Program-made: the position numbers and the translations under genes
The notes under the pieces: generated by a model
Database searches by the model: none
What the model was told of the DNA's origin: nothing
Seen by the model: only the letters and a program-made list of their open reading frames with translations
From: Noviherbaspirillum autotrophicum
Lineage (GTDB): Bacteria > Pseudomonadota > Gammaproteobacteria > Burkholderiales > Burkholderiaceae_D
Direction: 5' to 3'
Length of the DNA: 64,000 nucleotides
NCBI RefSeq assembly: GCF_000818395.1
Contig: NZ_JWJG01000028.1
Span: forward strand, 4,161,051 to 4,225,050
Shown: one piece after another, positions 18,512-27,495 of the stretch
Position numbering within the stretch: position 1 is the stretch's first letter
Layout: each line of letters opens with the position of its first letter

Positions 18512-18756
18512 CAGGTAACTTTTTCCGATCGCACGCGAGCGAGCACTAGGCGTTACCAAAAAAACATTTTGAAAAGGATGATCGACCTGACAGGTCAGCC
18601 ACGTGCCGGCGCTGAAAATGGAAACGAACGTCCCCGAGGCACGAAATAATGAGAAGGAAAAATTGGCAGGCTAAGTTGGTGCCGCAAAGCTAAGACGCCT
18701 GCCAAAGAGGGGAAGTCTTTACCGGCTACAAATCCTCACCCGTCACATAAGAATTC

Positions 18757-19554
18757 TCAGGCGGCCTTAATGATGCGCGACGAAAACTGCCGCAATCGCC
18801 TGCCGAAGGGGTAAGCAAGGTCCCATATGGATGAAAGATGGCTGGTTTGCAGCCACAACTGACGCTGGAATTGGGAAAAAGGGCTTGCATCAAAACAGGT
18901 GCGGGGAATCTGGTCCAGCGGGCCGTTTGCCTTGGCCGCCTGACGCGACACCCCATACTGATATTTGAACCCTATTGCGGTGGCCACATCCCTCCATGCT
19001 GGCCGTGATAATCCCCAGGGCCATGCCAGATGCGAGAAGTGACTTTTCGGCAGCTTCAACTCCGATGCGAGTATATCCATCGACCTAGCAAGATCATGCC
19101 TGAGCTTTTCCTGTGAATAGTCAGTGAAATTGTTGTGCCAATGGCTATGCGACTGGCAGTCGACGATACCGCTCAATTGCAATTCGCGCGCCTGCTGCCA
19201 CGAAAGATAATGTTCCGGATGTGCGATATTCGACAGGGGGACGCATTGATCGCCGGGATTGCGCAAGAACGCCGTGGACAGGAAGGCGATGGCCTTGAAG
19301 TCGAATTCGCGCAAGATATCGAGCGCCACGCTTCGGATACTTTCATAACCATCGTCGAAAGTAATCAGAAAGGACTTTGCCGGGATTGACCGACCGCTCA
19401 CCATCATCAAGCCAAATTCGTCGGCTGACAGCGAGCGCCAGCCGCGTTCCTTCAGCCACTGCAGATGCTGCCGGAACAGCAAGGGCGAAGTGGACGTGCT
19501 GTACTTCGCATCGTCGATGCGATGATATAAGAGGATTGGAATCGGCAGGCTCAA
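18757..19554 (-). CDS. Polysaccharide deacetylase, NodB-like (CE4)
   Basis: Predicted deacetylase of 265 residues, unlike the 11275 gene in sequence. It starts MSLPIPILLYHRIDD, the LLYHRI pattern of the IcaB/PgaB-like branch. It contains ITFDDGYES (catalytic Asp pair), CQSHSHWHNNF (the metal-binding His-x3-His) and LAWPWGLSRPAWR (motif 3). No clear signal peptide is visible. It lies 60 bp from galE on the same strand and is probably co-transcribed. A likely role is removing acetyl groups from the locus A glycan or a precursor. Confidence 0.9.
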   Translation of the reverse strand: MSLPIPILLYHRIDDAKYSTSTSPLLFRQHLQWLKERGWRSLSADEFGLMMVSGRSIPAKSFLITFDDGYESIRSVALDILREFDFKAIAFLSTAFLRNPGDQCVPLSNIAHPEHYLSWQQARELQLSGIVDCQSHSHWHNNFTDYSQEKLRHDLARSMDILASELKLPKSHFSHLAWPWGLSRPAWRDVATAIGFKYQYGVSRQAAKANGPLDQIPRTCFDASPFSQFQRQLWLQTSHLSSIWDLAYPFGRRLRQFSSRIIKAA

Positions 19555-19614
19555 GAGACATCCTTCAGGAACAAAGGGGGCAGGCCGGGGACAGCCGGCG
19601 CTGCTTGACGGCGG

Positions 19615-20637
19615 CTACTGAAAACCGGTCGGATTCATGCTCTGCCAGCGCCAGTGGTCGGCACACATTTCCTGCAGCCCCTTCCTCGCTTGCCAGTCGA
19701 GCACTTCGCGCGCACGCGTCGGATCTGCGTAGCACACTGCAATATCCCCCGGCCTGCGGTCGACAATTCGGTAAGGGACCGGGCGTCCGCTCGCCTGTTC
19801 GAATGTGCGCACCATCTCCAGCACGCTATAGCCGCGCCCGGTCCCCAGGTTCAGCGTGAAGCCGCGCCCGCTACGGAACAGTTCGGCCAGCGCCGCGACA
19901 TGGCCACGGGCCAGATCCACGACATGGATATAGTCCCGCACCCCGGTGCCATCCGGCGTCGGGTAATCGTTGCCGAACACCGACAGTCGCTCGCGCCGGC
20001 CCACAGCTACCTGGGCAATGTACGGGACGAGATTGTTAGGAGTGCCGCGCGGATCCTCTCCGATCAGGCCGCTTGGATGCGCCCCTGCGGGATTGAAGTA
20101 ACGCAACGTTCCGATGGCCCAGGAGGCATCTGACCGGCCCAGATCCTCCAGCACCTGTTCCACCATCAGTTTCGAACGGCCATACGGATTGGTGGTGGTC
20201 AGGCGGGCAGTTTCCTTGATCGGCACTGCTTCCGGATCGCCATATACGGTAGCCGACGAACTGAACAGAAAGCGCTTGACGCCGGCATCGCTCAACGCCT
20301 GCAGCAAGGTGATCGTGCCACCGACATTGTTTTCGAAATAGGACAACGGCTGGTCGACCGATTCGCCAACTGCTTTAAGGCCGGCGAAATGTATGGCCGC
20401 ATCGATGCGATGGGTGCGCAGCAGCGCCGTGAGCGCCAGCCGGTCCCGCACATCCGCTTCGTAGAACGGTATGACGCAACCGGTGATTTTTTCGACGCGC
20501 CTGAGCGCTTCCGGCGAACTGTTGCATAAGTTGTCCAAGGCGACGACGGAATATCCTGCGCCGAGCAGCTCGACGCAGGTATGCGACCCGATGTAGCCGG
20601 ATGCTCCGGTAACGAGGATAGTCTTGTGTTTACTCAT
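19615..20637 (-). CDS. galE: UDP-glucose 4-epimerase (first copy)
   Basis: Interconverts UDP-glucose and UDP-galactose in the cytoplasm. At 340 residues it has the normal GalE length, with the NAD motif TGASGYIGSHTCVELL, VALDNLCNSSPEAL, SSSATVYGDP (catalytic Ser/Thr), NPYGRSK (Tyr-x3-Lys) and a GTGRGYSVLEM block near the C-terminus. It lies 13 bp from the GMC gene on the same strand. A second galE is at 57995 in locus C. Confidence 0.95.
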   Translation of the reverse strand: MSKHKTILVTGASGYIGSHTCVELLGAGYSVVALDNLCNSSPEALRRVEKITGCVIPFYEADVRDRLALTALLRTHRIDAAIHFAGLKAVGESVDQPLSYFENNVGGTITLLQALSDAGVKRFLFSSSATVYGDPEAVPIKETARLTTTNPYGRSKLMVEQVLEDLGRSDASWAIGTLRYFNPAGAHPSGLIGEDPRGTPNNLVPYIAQVAVGRRERLSVFGNDYPTPDGTGVRDYIHVVDLARGHVAALAELFRSGRGFTLNLGTGRGYSVLEMVRTFEQASGRPVPYRIVDRRPGDIAVCYADPTRAREVLDWQARKGLQEMCADHWRWQSMNPTGFQ

Positions 20638-20650
20638 CGTTGCCGGAGCT

Positions 20651-22297
20651 TTACGCCGCCTCCATGGAAAAATTTGTGCCGGCGCTCCTGACTTCCATCA
20701 CGATGTGCTCCGCCAATCGGAATGCGAGGGCTGCCAGCGTAATCGTCGGGAAATTCGCGCCCGCCGTCGGGAATACCGAACTGCCTGCGACATACAGATT
20801 CGCCATGCCATGCACCTTGCAGTTGCGGTCGACAACACCATGTTTGGGAGAGTCATGCATCCGGGTGGTTCCCATGTGATGCCATGTTCCTTCGAGATCG
20901 GCGGGCCATTTCTTGCCCTCGATCGGCGGATCGAGCTCGACCTCCGCCACACCGCTGCGGCGCATATCTTCGGCAAGAATTTCCAGCGTTCGGTCGAAAG
21001 TGCGCTGCACATTGGACGTCAGTCGCCAGTCGACCCGCACCCGGTTCATACCGAGCTGGTCTCTTTGCGAGGGCGAAAGCATTACCCTGCTGTTCGGATC
21101 TGGTTCCGGCTCGACGATGAGCTGGAATTTGACGCCCTGGATAAGCCAGCGCGGCTGGAACAGGCGCGTATAGCCATAGGCCATGGTATCCAGCGGGTGA
21201 CCCAGCATCGTCATCAAATCCTTGCTGAACTTCCAGCCAGCCTGCTCCTTCTTAAGAAGTGCCTGCTTGCAGCGGAATAAGGCTTGTGCGCCTTCACTCC
21301 CCTCTCCCGGAAACACCGACGAAAACCAGACGCGCGCGTTGAGCAGCCTTTCTTCCCGCAACGTGTCTGCGGTCAATGCAAACTGATGGGCGATGCACGT
21401 GCCATGCGCTGCCACTGCAGCGTTCATGTAGTGATACTTCACATCGGAAAGTTTGTTGCGGGACCATTGCTTCCCGAACTTGATGTTGCCGGAGAATAGA
21501 CGAGGATGGTCCATGAAAAAGCGTCCGACCAAATCGTTCGCGTTGCCGAGGCCGGCGCGCTGGACTTTGTTCGATGCGAGCAGCATGCGGGCATTTTCGA
21601 TGCCGCCAGTAGCCAGCACATACAGTTTTGCGGAAACCTTGATCCTGCGTCCACTCAGGGTCGCGACGTCAATGTGAGTGACCGACTGCCCGCTTTGGTC
21701 AGTGTCGATGTTGGTCGCATTCGCATAAAGGAACACGCGCACGCGCTGCGAACGCTTCAAGGTATCCCGGTACAGCTTGCCGAAACGCGCAGGCGGGCTG
21801 AACTGTGAAATCGTGTCGCGTACTTTGCCCGTCACGAGCGGTATGCGGCGCACATCGGGACGGTTGATTGAACGTTCCCAGAATTCGGGGTCGAAATTAT
21901 TCGGGCCAAGCTTCAGGAGGGCATGGGTGCGCTCATAGTAAGGTGTCAGCTCGTTCAAGCCGATCGGCCAGCCGCTATGGGCAATCCATTCGCGCTTTTC
22001 GAAATCCCACGGATCAAGCGGACGGCACCAGCCTCCCCAGCAATTGCTGCTGCCGCCGAGGAAACGGCTGCGACTTCCATCTGCAAAGTTATAGCGCCAT
22101 TCCCCGACGTCTTCGCCCCGGTACAGATCGCGGGTATCGTCGTCTGGATTGAAGCCGCCACTTTCAAGCAGGCACACTTCGATCCCCTTCTTGTCCAGCT
22201 CCATCGCCAGCGTGATGCCCGCCACCCCGCCGCCGATGATGCAGACTGTCGTTTCTACGACTGCGCCTTGCTCAACACGTCGCGTATCGATAAACAT
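20651..22297 (-). CDS. GMC-family FAD-dependent oxidoreductase
   Basis: Flavoprotein of the glucose-methanol-choline family, about 548 residues. The FAD-binding GxGxxG is CIIGGGVAGITLAMEL near the N-terminus, followed by LLESGG. The C-terminal signature is clear: GTWHHMGTTRM with the conserved catalytic His region, and YVAGSSVFPTAGANFPTITL. I chose ATG 22297; the frame is open to 22345. No signal peptide is seen. Its substrate is unknown: members oxidise alcohol groups of sugars or polyols, so it may alter a sugar or lipid-linked intermediate of locus A. It may share a transcript with galE and the deacetylase. Confidence 0.88.
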   Translation of the reverse strand: MFIDTRRVEQGAVVETTVCIIGGGVAGITLAMELDKKGIEVCLLESGGFNPDDDTRDLYRGEDVGEWRYNFADGSRSRFLGGSSNCWGGWCRPLDPWDFEKREWIAHSGWPIGLNELTPYYERTHALLKLGPNNFDPEFWERSINRPDVRRIPLVTGKVRDTISQFSPPARFGKLYRDTLKRSQRVRVFLYANATNIDTDQSGQSVTHIDVATLSGRRIKVSAKLYVLATGGIENARMLLASNKVQRAGLGNANDLVGRFFMDHPRLFSGNIKFGKQWSRNKLSDVKYHYMNAAVAAHGTCIAHQFALTADTLREERLLNARVWFSSVFPGEGSEGAQALFRCKQALLKKEQAGWKFSKDLMTMLGHPLDTMAYGYTRLFQPRWLIQGVKFQLIVEPEPDPNSRVMLSPSQRDQLGMNRVRVDWRLTSNVQRTFDRTLEILAEDMRRSGVAEVELDPPIEGKKWPADLEGTWHHMGTTRMHDSPKHGVVDRNCKVHGMANLYVAGSSVFPTAGANFPTITLAALAFRLAEHIVMEVRSAGTNFSMEAA

Positions 22298-22840
22298 TAT
22301 TGCTTTTTTCCCCAGGTTGATCTGACACATCCGCCGCTCGCGCATCCCTGCTTCGGAATGGCGTCTACGTACCTAAGAACCATTTCGCGGTCGCGAATTC
22401 ACCTGTGCCGCCAGGGCCTCTGCACTTGACACGCTCCCCGCGTGGCATGGCAATCACACTCTTCCCAAGTTTTCGAAAGAGCGCGCCGAGTCGCGACACA
22501 GATAAAAAATAGGCCATGAGTCACTGATGGATATTGATATTCGTTATGAAGAATTCAAAAATCCATTTGCAACAAAGTGGAGACAGATGCGGAAAAGTCG
22601 ACTTGCCGGATAAGCCTGCCTGGGGAGAAAACTGGTGGCGCACAATTGTGCATGTCGTGTTGCGCGTGCATGCAGCGCACGACGGCTATCGCAGTGCGAA
22701 GCGGTGATTTGGCACCATACAGGCGCAAGCGAACTGATCCATGATCATTTCACGGGCAAAGCGTCGCCACGGCTATAACGAACACCGCAGCGACGCGCAC
22801 TGGCACAATGCCCCCTGTTGCCTCCTGTTGTCAGCGTTAC
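22298..22840. other. Intergenic region upstream of the GMC-galE-deacetylase run
   Basis: About 540 bp with no supported gene. It follows the - strand phosphomannomutase and should contain the promoter for the - strand GMC gene. AT-richer patches occur around 22495-22570. No RNA gene or strong hairpin is evident. Confidence 0.4.
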
Positions 22841-24217
22841 CTAGAAGGGCAATGCAGCGTTCGCCTTGCCGGCGAGGATGACACGCTTGAATTCATTCTG
22901 GATGCGCCTGAGCGCCTCTTCCGACTCGCCTTCGAAGCGCATCACGACCACCGGCGTGGTATTGGACGAGCGCGCCAGCCCGAAGCCGTCCGCATACTCG
23001 ACCCGCAAGCCGTCGATCGTCACCACCTGCTGTGCCCCCGGAAAGCGCGCTTCCTTTTGCAGCTTCGCAATCAGTTCAACGTTCTCGCCCTCTTCCAGCT
23101 TCAGCTGCAGTTCCGGCGTGCTCACCGATTGCGGCAAGGCATTGAGTACCGCCGACGGATCCGCGACGCGCGACAGCAATTCCAGCAGCCGCGCTCCCGC
23201 ATACAAGCCATCGTCAAAGCCGTACCAGCGGTCCTTGAAAAACAGGTGCCCGCTCATCTCGCCGCCCAGAGGAGCGCCCGTCTCGCGCATCTTTGCCTTC
23301 ACCAGCGAATGCCCGGTCTTCCACATCAGCGGCTGCCCGCCATGCTGTTTCACCCACGGCGCCACATGCCGCGTGCACTTGACGTCGTACAGAATCTCGC
23401 GCCCCGGATGGCGCATGAGCACGTCCTGCGCAAACAGCATCAGCTGCCGGTCCGGATAAATAATCTGCCCATCCTTAGTCACCACGCCCAGCCGGTCGCC
23501 GTCACCGTCGAACGCCAGGCCTATCTCCGCATCCGTGTCCTTCAAGCAGCGGATCAAGTCCTGCAGGTTTTCCGGATGGGCCGGGTCGGGATGATGGTTG
23601 GGAAAGTTGCCGTCGACGTCGCAAAACAGTTCGCGCACCTCGCATCCCAGCGCCCGGTACAAGTCGCCGGCAAAGGCGCCGGCCACACCGTTGCCGCAAT
23701 CGATGGCAATCTTCATCGGCCGCGCCAGCTTCACATCGCCGGTGATGCGTTCCAGGTATTGCTGCCGGATATCGTGAGTGCGGTAGCTACCGTTGCCTTG
23801 CGCAAAGTCTCCCTTGACGATCGCCTGGTACAAGCCCTGGATCGTATCGCCGTAAATGGCTTCGCCAGCCAGCACCATCTTGAAGCCGTTGTAGTCGGGC
23901 GGGTTGTGGCTGCCGGTGACCATGATGCCGGACTGGGCATCGAGCACATGGGTGGCGAAGTACAGCATCGGGGTGGCGACCACGCCGAGGTCGATCACGT
24001 CGACGCCGGCGCGTTGCAGGCCGGAGGCCAGCGCCTTGGCCAGTTCGGGGCCGGACAGGCGGCCATCGCGGCCGATGACCACCGTTTGCTCGCCCTTGAT
24101 GCGGGCAGCGGTGCCGAAGGCTTGGCCGATCTGGCGGGCGATGCCGATGTCGAGGGTTTTGCCGAGAATGCCGCGGATGTCGTAGGCTTTGAAAATTGAT
24201 CGGGAGAGTAGCAGCAT
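22841..24217 (-). CDS. Phosphomannomutase/phosphoglucomutase
   Basis: Interconverts mannose-6-phosphate and mannose-1-phosphate (and the glucose forms), supplying GDP-mannose or UDP-glucose pathways. The 458 residues and motif set fit the AlgC/ManB alpha-phosphohexomutases: FKAYDIRGILG at the N-terminus, the phosphoserine loop MVTGSHNPPDYNGFKM (about 100-115), the metal loop FDGDGDRLGV (about 235-245), GGEMSGHLFF for sugar recognition and R-S-S-N-T-T-P near the phosphate-binding end. Together with ManC (56557), Gmd and Fcl it completes a route to GDP-L-fucose across the loci. Confidence 0.95.
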   Translation of the reverse strand: MLLLSRSIFKAYDIRGILGKTLDIGIARQIGQAFGTAARIKGEQTVVIGRDGRLSGPELAKALASGLQRAGVDVIDLGVVATPMLYFATHVLDAQSGIMVTGSHNPPDYNGFKMVLAGEAIYGDTIQGLYQAIVKGDFAQGNGSYRTHDIRQQYLERITGDVKLARPMKIAIDCGNGVAGAFAGDLYRALGCEVRELFCDVDGNFPNHHPDPAHPENLQDLIRCLKDTDAEIGLAFDGDGDRLGVVTKDGQIIYPDRQLMLFAQDVLMRHPGREILYDVKCTRHVAPWVKQHGGQPLMWKTGHSLVKAKMRETGAPLGGEMSGHLFFKDRWYGFDDGLYAGARLLELLSRVADPSAVLNALPQSVSTPELQLKLEEGENVELIAKLQKEARFPGAQQVVTIDGLRVEYADGFGLARSSNTTPVVVMRFEGESEEALRRIQNEFKRVILAGKANAALPF

Positions 24218-24292
24218 TATGCAATAACCGAATTAAACATACGATTAATCATAACCCAACAGACCAATCGGCGATATTGCATCAAGTTTTTA

Positions 24293-24321
24293 ATTATATT
24301 TCTCAAATGCAATAGTTAATA
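24293..24321 (-). promoter_or_regulatory. Possible promoter of the phosphomannomutase gene
   Basis: On the - strand a perfect TATAAT (24298-24293) has TATTAA 17 bases upstream. The -35 match is poor, and the site is about 75 bp before the start codon in an AT-rich stretch. Confidence 0.3.
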
Positions 24322-24437
24322 CTCGTGCTTCGCAGAATGATTGCAAATTACGCAATATCCGAAGCCCCCTCCGCGTTCGCGACTGTTTGCATTAATAATC
24401 TCTCCCAACTTTAGTCCCGTCTGCAACGATATGTTAT

Positions 24438-24900
24438 TTACCACCAGAAATAAGCAGTTTTGAAAGTAGAATTTTTTAACATTGAATCGAGGAAGTCTTG
24501 CATGAAGAAGTCAAGTTTTTCGGAGAGCCCGATCATCGTCATTTTCTTAAGCAGATTGAGAGTGGTACGATCATCCCAAAGATGTATCGTGGACAAGGAA
24601 TGAGTTCAGTGCAGTTTTACAAATGGTGCAGCCAGTATGGCGGCATGATTGCATCCACGATGGCGCGTTTGAAGGAACTCGAAGAAGAGAACTGGCGGCT
24701 AAAGAAAATGTATACCGAAATGTCGAAGAAAGGCTTAAGGCCAAAATCGTGGCCAAGGCAATGCCCAAAAATGGTAGCTTCGCAACAACACCGGGAGATG
24801 GGCTGCGCGCAAGACAGGAAAAAGCTGTGAGCATCTAGCCTGCTAGGCAGACGTTCCGCATTAGCCAAACTCTGACGCTAAACACCAAGGATCGAGGTTG
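24438..24900 (+). mobile_element. Decayed IS3-family element (fragment)
   Basis: A remnant of the same element that is intact at 43199-44395. The left end (ACCACCAGAAATAAGCAG, then TTTGAAAGTAGAATTTT) and the leader before orfA match the intact copy. So does the orfA region: the frame at 24498-24830 retains [17 protein letters not shown]. Small deletions and substitutions destroy orfA, and recognisable orfB sequence fades after about 24870. The right end is gone. It is oriented + like the intact copy and stands immediately left of locus B. Confidence 0.82.
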
Positions 24901-24959
24901 ACGGTTGAGCAGCTTTGCCTTTTAGAAGGCAGCGACTCGACGCTGCAATAGTTAGCAGC

Positions 24960-24988
24960 TTGTCGAGGCATGGCAATACTTGCATAAT
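24960..24988 (+). promoter_or_regulatory. Putative sigma-70 promoter of locus B
   Basis: TTGTCG (24960-24965), a 17-base spacer, then CATAAT (24983-24988), about 60 bp before the wecB start. A small hairpin, TGCCTT-TTAG-AAGGCA, lies just upstream at 24916-24931. Confidence 0.5.
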
Positions 24989-25050
24989 ACGGGCTCGATT
25001 TTAAAACCAAAAAGCAACTTGTTACCCCCTAAGCCGGAAATAAATTAGAG

Positions 25051-26175
25051 ATGAAAGTGCTAGTGGTGTTCGGAACCCGACCTGAAGCAATCAAAATGGC
25101 GCCGGTGGTTGAGGTTCTGAAAAAAAATCCTGCATTCGATGCAAGAGTGTGCGTTACGGCCCAGCATCGTGAAATGCTCGACCAAGTTCTGGCGCTGTTT
25201 AACATCCGACCGGAATTCGATCTTAATCTTATGCAACGCGGTCAGGACCTAACCGATATCACGGCGCGTGTCCTGATCGGCCTGCGAGATGTATACGCCC
25301 AATGGCGACCGGACGTCGTCCTAGTCCATGGCGACACCACTACGACTATGGCGGCGGCGCTGTCCGCCTACTATCAGCGAATTCCGGTCGCGCACGTCGA
25401 GGCAGGACTTCGGACGGGCAACCTATATTCGCCATGGCCGGAAGAACTCAACCGCAAGGTTGCGGGCGCGCTGTCGACCATTCACTTTGCGCCTACCAAG
25501 CAGGCGCAAAGGAATCTGCTGCGTGAAGGCATCAACGAGGAAACTATCCATATCACGGGCAATACCGTGATCGACGCCTTGCTGGAGGTCAATGACAAAA
25601 TCCGCACCGATACGGCGCTGGCGTCTAGGCTCGCAAACCGCTTCCCGTTCCTAGACGCCAGCAAGAAGTTGATCTTGGTAACCGGCCATCGGCGCGAGAA
25701 TTTTGGCAAGGGCTTCGAAAACATCTGTGCGGCGCTAGCCGAACTAGCGAAGCGTCCAGAAGTGCAGATTGTCTATCCCGTGCATCTGAATCCCCAAGTC
25801 CAGGAACCGGTAAACCGACTGCTCGGCGGACTGGCCAACGTGGTCCTAATCGAGCCCCAGGACTACCTGCCTTTTGTCTACCTGATGGGCGCCAGCACAC
25901 TGCTTCTCACGGACAGCGGTGGTGTTCAGGAAGAAGCCCCGTCACTCGGCAAGCCGGTCTTGGTAATGCGCGAAACGACCGAGCGCCCAGAAGCCGTCGA
26001 GGCGGGGACTGTGCGTTTAGTAGGTACTGATCCTGCAAAGATCCAGCGTGAAGCGAATATCCTGCTTGATAATTCAGCAGCTTACGATGCCATGGCGCGC
26101 TCCCACAATCCCTACGGCGATGGCCGAGCGGCAGTAAGGATTGTCAACATACTTGAGAATGGAGTTTCGATTTAA
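25051..26175 (+). CDS. wecB: UDP-N-acetylglucosamine 2-epimerase (non-hydrolysing)
   Basis: Converts UDP-GlcNAc to UDP-ManNAc in the cytoplasm. The 374 residues match WecB/MnaA. The N-terminus reads [20 protein letters not shown], with [25 protein letters not shown] and the C-terminal [16 protein letters not shown] and [13 protein letters not shown], all family hallmarks. Its stop overlaps the wecC start by one base (TAATG). It is the first gene of locus B; the product feeds the next enzyme. Confidence 0.97.
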   Translation: MKVLVVFGTRPEAIKMAPVVEVLKKNPAFDARVCVTAQHREMLDQVLALFNIRPEFDLNLMQRGQDLTDITARVLIGLRDVYAQWRPDVVLVHGDTTTTMAAALSAYYQRIPVAHVEAGLRTGNLYSPWPEELNRKVAGALSTIHFAPTKQAQRNLLREGINEETIHITGNTVIDALLEVNDKIRTDTALASRLANRFPFLDASKKLILVTGHRRENFGKGFENICAALAELAKRPEVQIVYPVHLNPQVQEPVNRLLGGLANVVLIEPQDYLPFVYLMGASTLLLTDSGGVQEEAPSLGKPVLVMRETTERPEAVEAGTVRLVGTDPAKIQREANILLDNSAAYDAMARSHNPYGDGRAAVRIVNILENGVSI

Positions 26176-27485
26176 TGACCAAATTTGAGAAGATTGCCGT
26201 AGTGGGCCTCGGCTACATCGGCTTACCCACCGCTACTGTGATTGCCAGCCAAGGCGTTAAGGTGGTGGGCATCGACGTTAATCAGCACGCTGTTGATACA
26301 ATCAACCAAGGTAAAATTCATATCGTCGAGCCCGACTTGGCAGGATTGGTCAACATCGTGGTACAGAAGGGCACTCTGGTTGCCCGCACCGCTGCTGAGC
26401 CGGCGGATGCGTACTTGATCGCTGTTCCTACGCCGTTCAAGGAAGGTTACAAGCCCGATCTCTCGTATATCGAAGCCGTTGCCGAGTCCATTGCGCCGCA
26501 CCTAGTGCCGGGCAACCTGATCATTCTCGAGTCCACCTCCCCGGTTGGCACTACTGAGCAACTGGCAGGCTGGCTGGCCTCACATCGTCCGGACCTGACG
26601 TTTCCGCAACAAACGGGCGAGAATGCGGACGTCCAGCTTGCCTACTGTCCTGAGCGAGTCCTGCCCGGCCATGTTCTGCGTGAACTGGTGCAGAATGATC
26701 GCATCATCGGCGGCATGACACAACGCGCAGCAAAAATGGCGTCCGACCTCTATGACATCTTCGTGCGCGGCGAATGCGTGCTTACCGATTGCCGTACTGC
26801 GGAGATGACCAAACTGACTGAGAACTCGTTTCGTGACGTGAACATTGCCTTCGCCAACGAACTATCGCTGATCTGTCACGAGCTCGACATCAATGTCTGG
26901 GAACTGATCCGACTAGCCAATCATCACCCGCGCGTCAACATCCTGCAGCCGGGACCCGGGGTCGGCGGTCACTGCATTGCCGTCGACCCTTGGTTCATTG
27001 TTGATTCGGCCCCCGAGACATCGAAGATCATCCGTACGGCACGCCTAGTCAACGATGGTAAGCCGCAGTTTGTGCTGGACCGCATCGAAGAAGTCGCACG
27101 CAAGTTCACCAACCCCGTGATCGCCTGCCTCGGCTTAGCATTCAAGGCCGATATTGACGACCTGCGTGAAAGTCCTGCGATCGAAATCACCCATGCGCTG
27201 CAGGCCAAGGGCCTTGGGCGAGTACTCGCCGTCGAGCCGAATATTACCGAACTGCCGAGCTCGATGGCAGGGAAGGTGGAACTCGTATCGCTTGAACTCG
27301 CACTAGAGCAAGCCAATATTTTCGTCATCCTAGTCGACCACAAGCAGTTTCTCCATTTCGACTGGTCCAACGTAAACCAAAACGCCATCGTCGATACACG
27401 AGGCGTGCTTAGCCGGCACCTTGGCGCCACTATCTCTGGCTCATCAGCCTCCTCCACGACCCAGGCGACACGTTGCATTGCGTGA
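26175..27485 (+). CDS. wecC: UDP-N-acetyl-D-mannosamine dehydrogenase
   Basis: Oxidises UDP-ManNAc to UDP-ManNAcA with NAD. At 436 residues it is slightly longer than E. coli WecC. The NAD fold is VVGLGYIGLPTATVIASQG. The catalytic cysteine lies in GPGVGGHCIAVDPWF, and the C-terminal domain has CLGLAFKADIDDLRESPA. Together with wecB it commits locus B to a ManNAcA-containing, acidic polymer. The last 25 residues are Ser/Ala/Thr-rich and unlike the core. Confidence 0.96.
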   Translation: MTKFEKIAVVGLGYIGLPTATVIASQGVKVVGIDVNQHAVDTINQGKIHIVEPDLAGLVNIVVQKGTLVARTAAEPADAYLIAVPTPFKEGYKPDLSYIEAVAESIAPHLVPGNLIILESTSPVGTTEQLAGWLASHRPDLTFPQQTGENADVQLAYCPERVLPGHVLRELVQNDRIIGGMTQRAAKMASDLYDIFVRGECVLTDCRTAEMTKLTENSFRDVNIAFANELSLICHELDINVWELIRLANHHPRVNILQPGPGVGGHCIAVDPWFIVDSAPETSKIIRTARLVNDGKPQFVLDRIEEVARKFTNPVIACLGLAFKADIDDLRESPAIEITHALQAKGLGRVLAVEPNITELPSSMAGKVELVSLELALEQANIFVILVDHKQFLHFDWSNVNQNAIVDTRGVLSRHLGATISGSSASSTTQATRCIA

Positions 27486-27495
27486 CACCACTGTT

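Noticed and set aside
18584..18596. Palindrome GACCTG-A-CAGGTC upstream of GH16 copy 4
   Set aside because: Only 13 bp, not repeated near the other GH16 genes, no T run; too little to call an operator or terminator.
22808..24199. 463-codon + strand frame opposite the phosphomannomutase
   Set aside because: It is the antisense shadow of a high-GC gene; the - strand product has complete catalytic motifs.
24498..24830. 110-codon frame as a real gene
   Set aside because: Comparison with 43269-43535 shows it is a mutated IS3 orfA, with deletions and a shifted C-terminal half.
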